Origin: Mycolicibacterium litorale
Lineage (GTDB): Bacteria > Actinomycetota > Actinomycetes > Mycobacteriales > Mycobacteriaceae
DNA: 64,000 nt
Reading direction: 5' to 3'
Assembly (NCBI RefSeq): GCF_014218295.1
Contig: NZ_AP023287.1
Location: 372,001-436,000, forward strand
In this document: positions 62,677-64,000 of the stretch, in pieces
Position numbering within the stretch: position 1 is the stretch's first letter
How the letters are laid out: each line of letters opens with the position of its first letter
Made by a program: the position numbers and the translations under genes
The notes under the pieces: model-generated
What the model was told of the DNA's origin: nothing
Databases searched by the model: none
The model's input: only the letters and a program-made list of their open reading frames with translations

Positions 62677-63348
62677 ATGAACAACCAACGTTGGTCGCAG
62701 CGGCTGTGGAACGAAGCAGATCCGGTCTTCTCGGCGATCCTGGCTCACCCGTTCACCTCCGGACTCACCGACGGATCGCTCGACCCGGAGGTGTTCGCCC
62801 ACTACGTCGCGCAGGACGTGCACTACCTGCGCGACTACGCGCGGGCACTGGCGGTGGTCGGGGCCAAGGCGCCCACGCTGACCGACACCGCGATGTTCGC
62901 CCGCCACGCCGCCGACGTGTTCGAGGTCGAGTTGTCCCTGCACGACACGCTGCTGCCCGAACTGGGCCTCGACCCGGAGAAGTTGGCGCTGGTCCCGGTG
63001 GCTCCCACCACCCGCGCCTACACCAGCTACCTGCTGGCCACCGTGTACAGCGGCAGTTTTGCCGACGGGCTGGCCGCGATCCTGCCGTGCTACTGGATCT
63101 ACGCCCGGATGGGGCAGGAGCTGATCGCCCGCGGCTCGTCCGACGCCCGCTACCAGCGGTGGATCGACAGCTACGGGGGTGAGGAGTTCGCCGCCACCGT
63201 CGCGCAGGTCCTCGACCTCACCGACCGGACCGGGCCGACGCTGACGCCGGAGCAGGACGCGGCGGCGGCCGCCCACTTCCTCACCACGTCGCGCTACGAG
63301 TGGATGTTCTTCGACGCGGCCTACCGCCGCGAGCAGTGGCCGGTCTGA
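62677..63348 (+). CDS. tenA: TenA-family thiaminase II / aminopyrimidine aminohydrolase
   Basis: A 223-residue all-helical TenA protein. Conserved parts: QDVHYLRDYARAL with the substrate-binding Asp/Tyr, CYWIYARMG with the catalytic Cys, and the C-terminal Glu in SRYEWMFFDAAYRREQWP. The enzyme salvages the pyrimidine part of degraded thiamine (or a related base). No thi genes or TPP riboswitch are seen near it. The next gene begins 2 bp after its stop. Confidence 0.88.
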   Translation: MNNQRWSQRLWNEADPVFSAILAHPFTSGLTDGSLDPEVFAHYVAQDVHYLRDYARALAVVGAKAPTLTDTAMFARHAADVFEVELSLHDTLLPELGLDPEKLALVPVAPTTRAYTSYLLATVYSGSFADGLAAILPCYWIYARMGQELIARGSSDARYQRWIDSYGGEEFAATVAQVLDLTDRTGPTLTPEQDAAAAAHFLTTSRYEWMFFDAAYRREQWPV

Positions 63349-63350
63349 CG

Positions 63351-63956
63351 GTGCCGAGCTTCGACGCCCCCGTCCGCCGGTGGGAGGACATCCCCGGATG
63401 GTTCGGCTGGCGGCAGGCCCAGGAGGAAGCGGTCGCGCATTTCGGCGGCGGCGCCCGATTCGTCGAGGTCGGAAGCTATCTCGGCCGCAGCCTCTGCTCG
63501 TTGGCCGAGGTGGTGCAGCGGTCCGGGCGGCGGATCGACATCGTCGGGGTGGACACGTGCCAGGGCAGCGGCCCGGAAGGCAACCGCCAGATCAACGCCC
63601 ACGGACCTGCGGTGGAATTCGGCGGCGGTACGTTCGCCGGACTGCTGCACCGCAACGTGATCGCCTGCGGGTTCGCCGACACCGTAGCGCTCTTGATCAC
63701 CGACTCCGTGTCGGCGGCACGGATGTTCGACGACGGATCGCTGGCGTGGGTGCACATCGACGCACGCCACGACTATGACAGCGTGCGCGCCGACATCGCG
63801 GCGTGGGCGCCGAAGGTGGCGGCCGGTGGCTGGCTGTCCGGCGACGACTATCACCCGGAGTGGTGGCCGGGGGTCGTCGCGGCGGTCGGCGATTCGCTGC
63901 CCGACGCCGGCGAGTGGACCCCCGGACAGTGGCGGTGGGTCAAGGACGCTCGCTGA
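63351..63956 (+). CDS. Class I SAM-dependent methyltransferase-like protein
   Basis: A 201-residue Rossmann protein of the Methyltransf_24 type: ARFVEVGSYLGRSLCSL is the SAM-binding loop, IDIVGVDTCQGS the acidic second strand, and LAWVHIDARHDYDSVRADIAAWAPKVAAGGWLSGDDYHPEW the metal-type catalytic segment. GTG 63351 lies 2 bp past the tenA stop; a GTG at 63336 is an alternative. Its substrate is unknown; related proteins modify sugars or glycopeptides. The remaining 44 bp of the window hold no recognisable feature. Confidence 0.8.
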   Translation: MPSFDAPVRRWEDIPGWFGWRQAQEEAVAHFGGGARFVEVGSYLGRSLCSLAEVVQRSGRRIDIVGVDTCQGSGPEGNRQINAHGPAVEFGGGTFAGLLHRNVIACGFADTVALLITDSVSAARMFDDGSLAWVHIDARHDYDSVRADIAAWAPKVAAGGWLSGDDYHPEWWPGVVAAVGDSLPDAGEWTPGQWRWVKDAR

Positions 63957-64000
63957 CCGGACGCGGCCGTCGTGGCGTTTACCGCCCGTGGCCCCGGGTA

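Noticed and set aside
1..64000. tRNA, rRNA, CRISPR, insertion sequence, prophage or riboswitch
   Set aside because: No tRNA-like cloverleaf, array of spaced direct repeats, transposase or integrase gene, or conserved riboswitch core was recognised by reading both strands.

Overview
The window is a 64 kb chromosomal stretch from a high-GC actinobacterium, most likely a mycobacterium of the fast-growing, environmental (Mycolicibacterium) type. Supporting signs are the kdpFABC operon with a tiny membrane ORF ahead of kdpF, a close match to the M. tuberculosis regulator LysG, several mycofactocin-type short-chain dehydrogenases, an F420-type luciferase-like oxidoreductase, many GTG starts, tight GTGA/ATGA gene overlaps, and several start codons 6-7 nt after a TANNNT -10 box with no ribosome binding site (leaderless style). 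I see no tRNA, rRNA, insertion sequence, CRISPR array or phage gene.

Layout. 1-4.2 kb: kdpFABC potassium pump (minus strand, kdpC cut by the window edge). 4.4-5.3 kb: a small membrane protein gene pair. 5.2-29.2 kb: a large catabolic region for a cyclic ketone or steroid-like substrate. It has two Baeyer-Villiger monooxygenases, two HSL-type esterases, two fumarate-reductase/KstD-type FAD dehydrogenases, several dehydrogenases, an acyl-CoA ligase, an MHS transporter, and a paralogous set resembling the cholesterol ring-cleavage enzymes HsaA, HsaC and HsaD plus a KshB-type reductase. An IclR and a TetR regulator are embedded; the IclR gene is preceded by a perfect 29-bp palindrome. 29.3-30.3 kb: a tandem universal stress protein with a DosR-like box. 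30.3-37.3 kb: a second oxidative cluster with a P450, three mycofactocin-type SDRs, an LLM oxidoreductase, a two-domain carboxymuconolactone decarboxylase and two TetR regulators, each with a convincing pair of operator sites.

37.2-51.4 kb is mixed housekeeping and accessory content: DUF899, GntR/MFS pair, HD hydrolase/GlxA-type regulator pair, cell-wall D,D-carboxypeptidase, phosphotransferase, a crotonase with a 15-bp tandem repeat at its 5' end, a trehalose-synthase-like GH13 enzyme, and a PucR-linked aminotransferase/methylmalonate-semialdehyde dehydrogenase pair. 53.3-57.8 kb holds the most unusual gene: a 1390-residue protein that joins a histidine kinase, receiver, PAS domain, PP2C/SpoIIE phosphatase and RsbW-type kinase domain, followed directly by a STAS anti-anti-sigma gene. 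A SigF-like promoter lies next, ahead of a YihY-family membrane protein whose frame runs 210 bp into the convergent purine permease gene. The window ends with lysG, a GGDEF protein, a TenA enzyme and a methyltransferase.

In the catabolic region the plausible logic is: uptake (MHS), Baeyer-Villiger insertion, ester hydrolysis, alcohol oxidation (SDR/ADH/ALDH), ring desaturation (FAD dehydrogenases), then HsaA/HsaC/HsaD-type hydroxylation, meta-cleavage and C-C hydrolysis. The oxygenase KshA, the flavin reductase HsaB and the lower HsaE-G steps are not in the window, so the set would depend on genes elsewhere. Functions come from motif recognition by eye; no database search was run.
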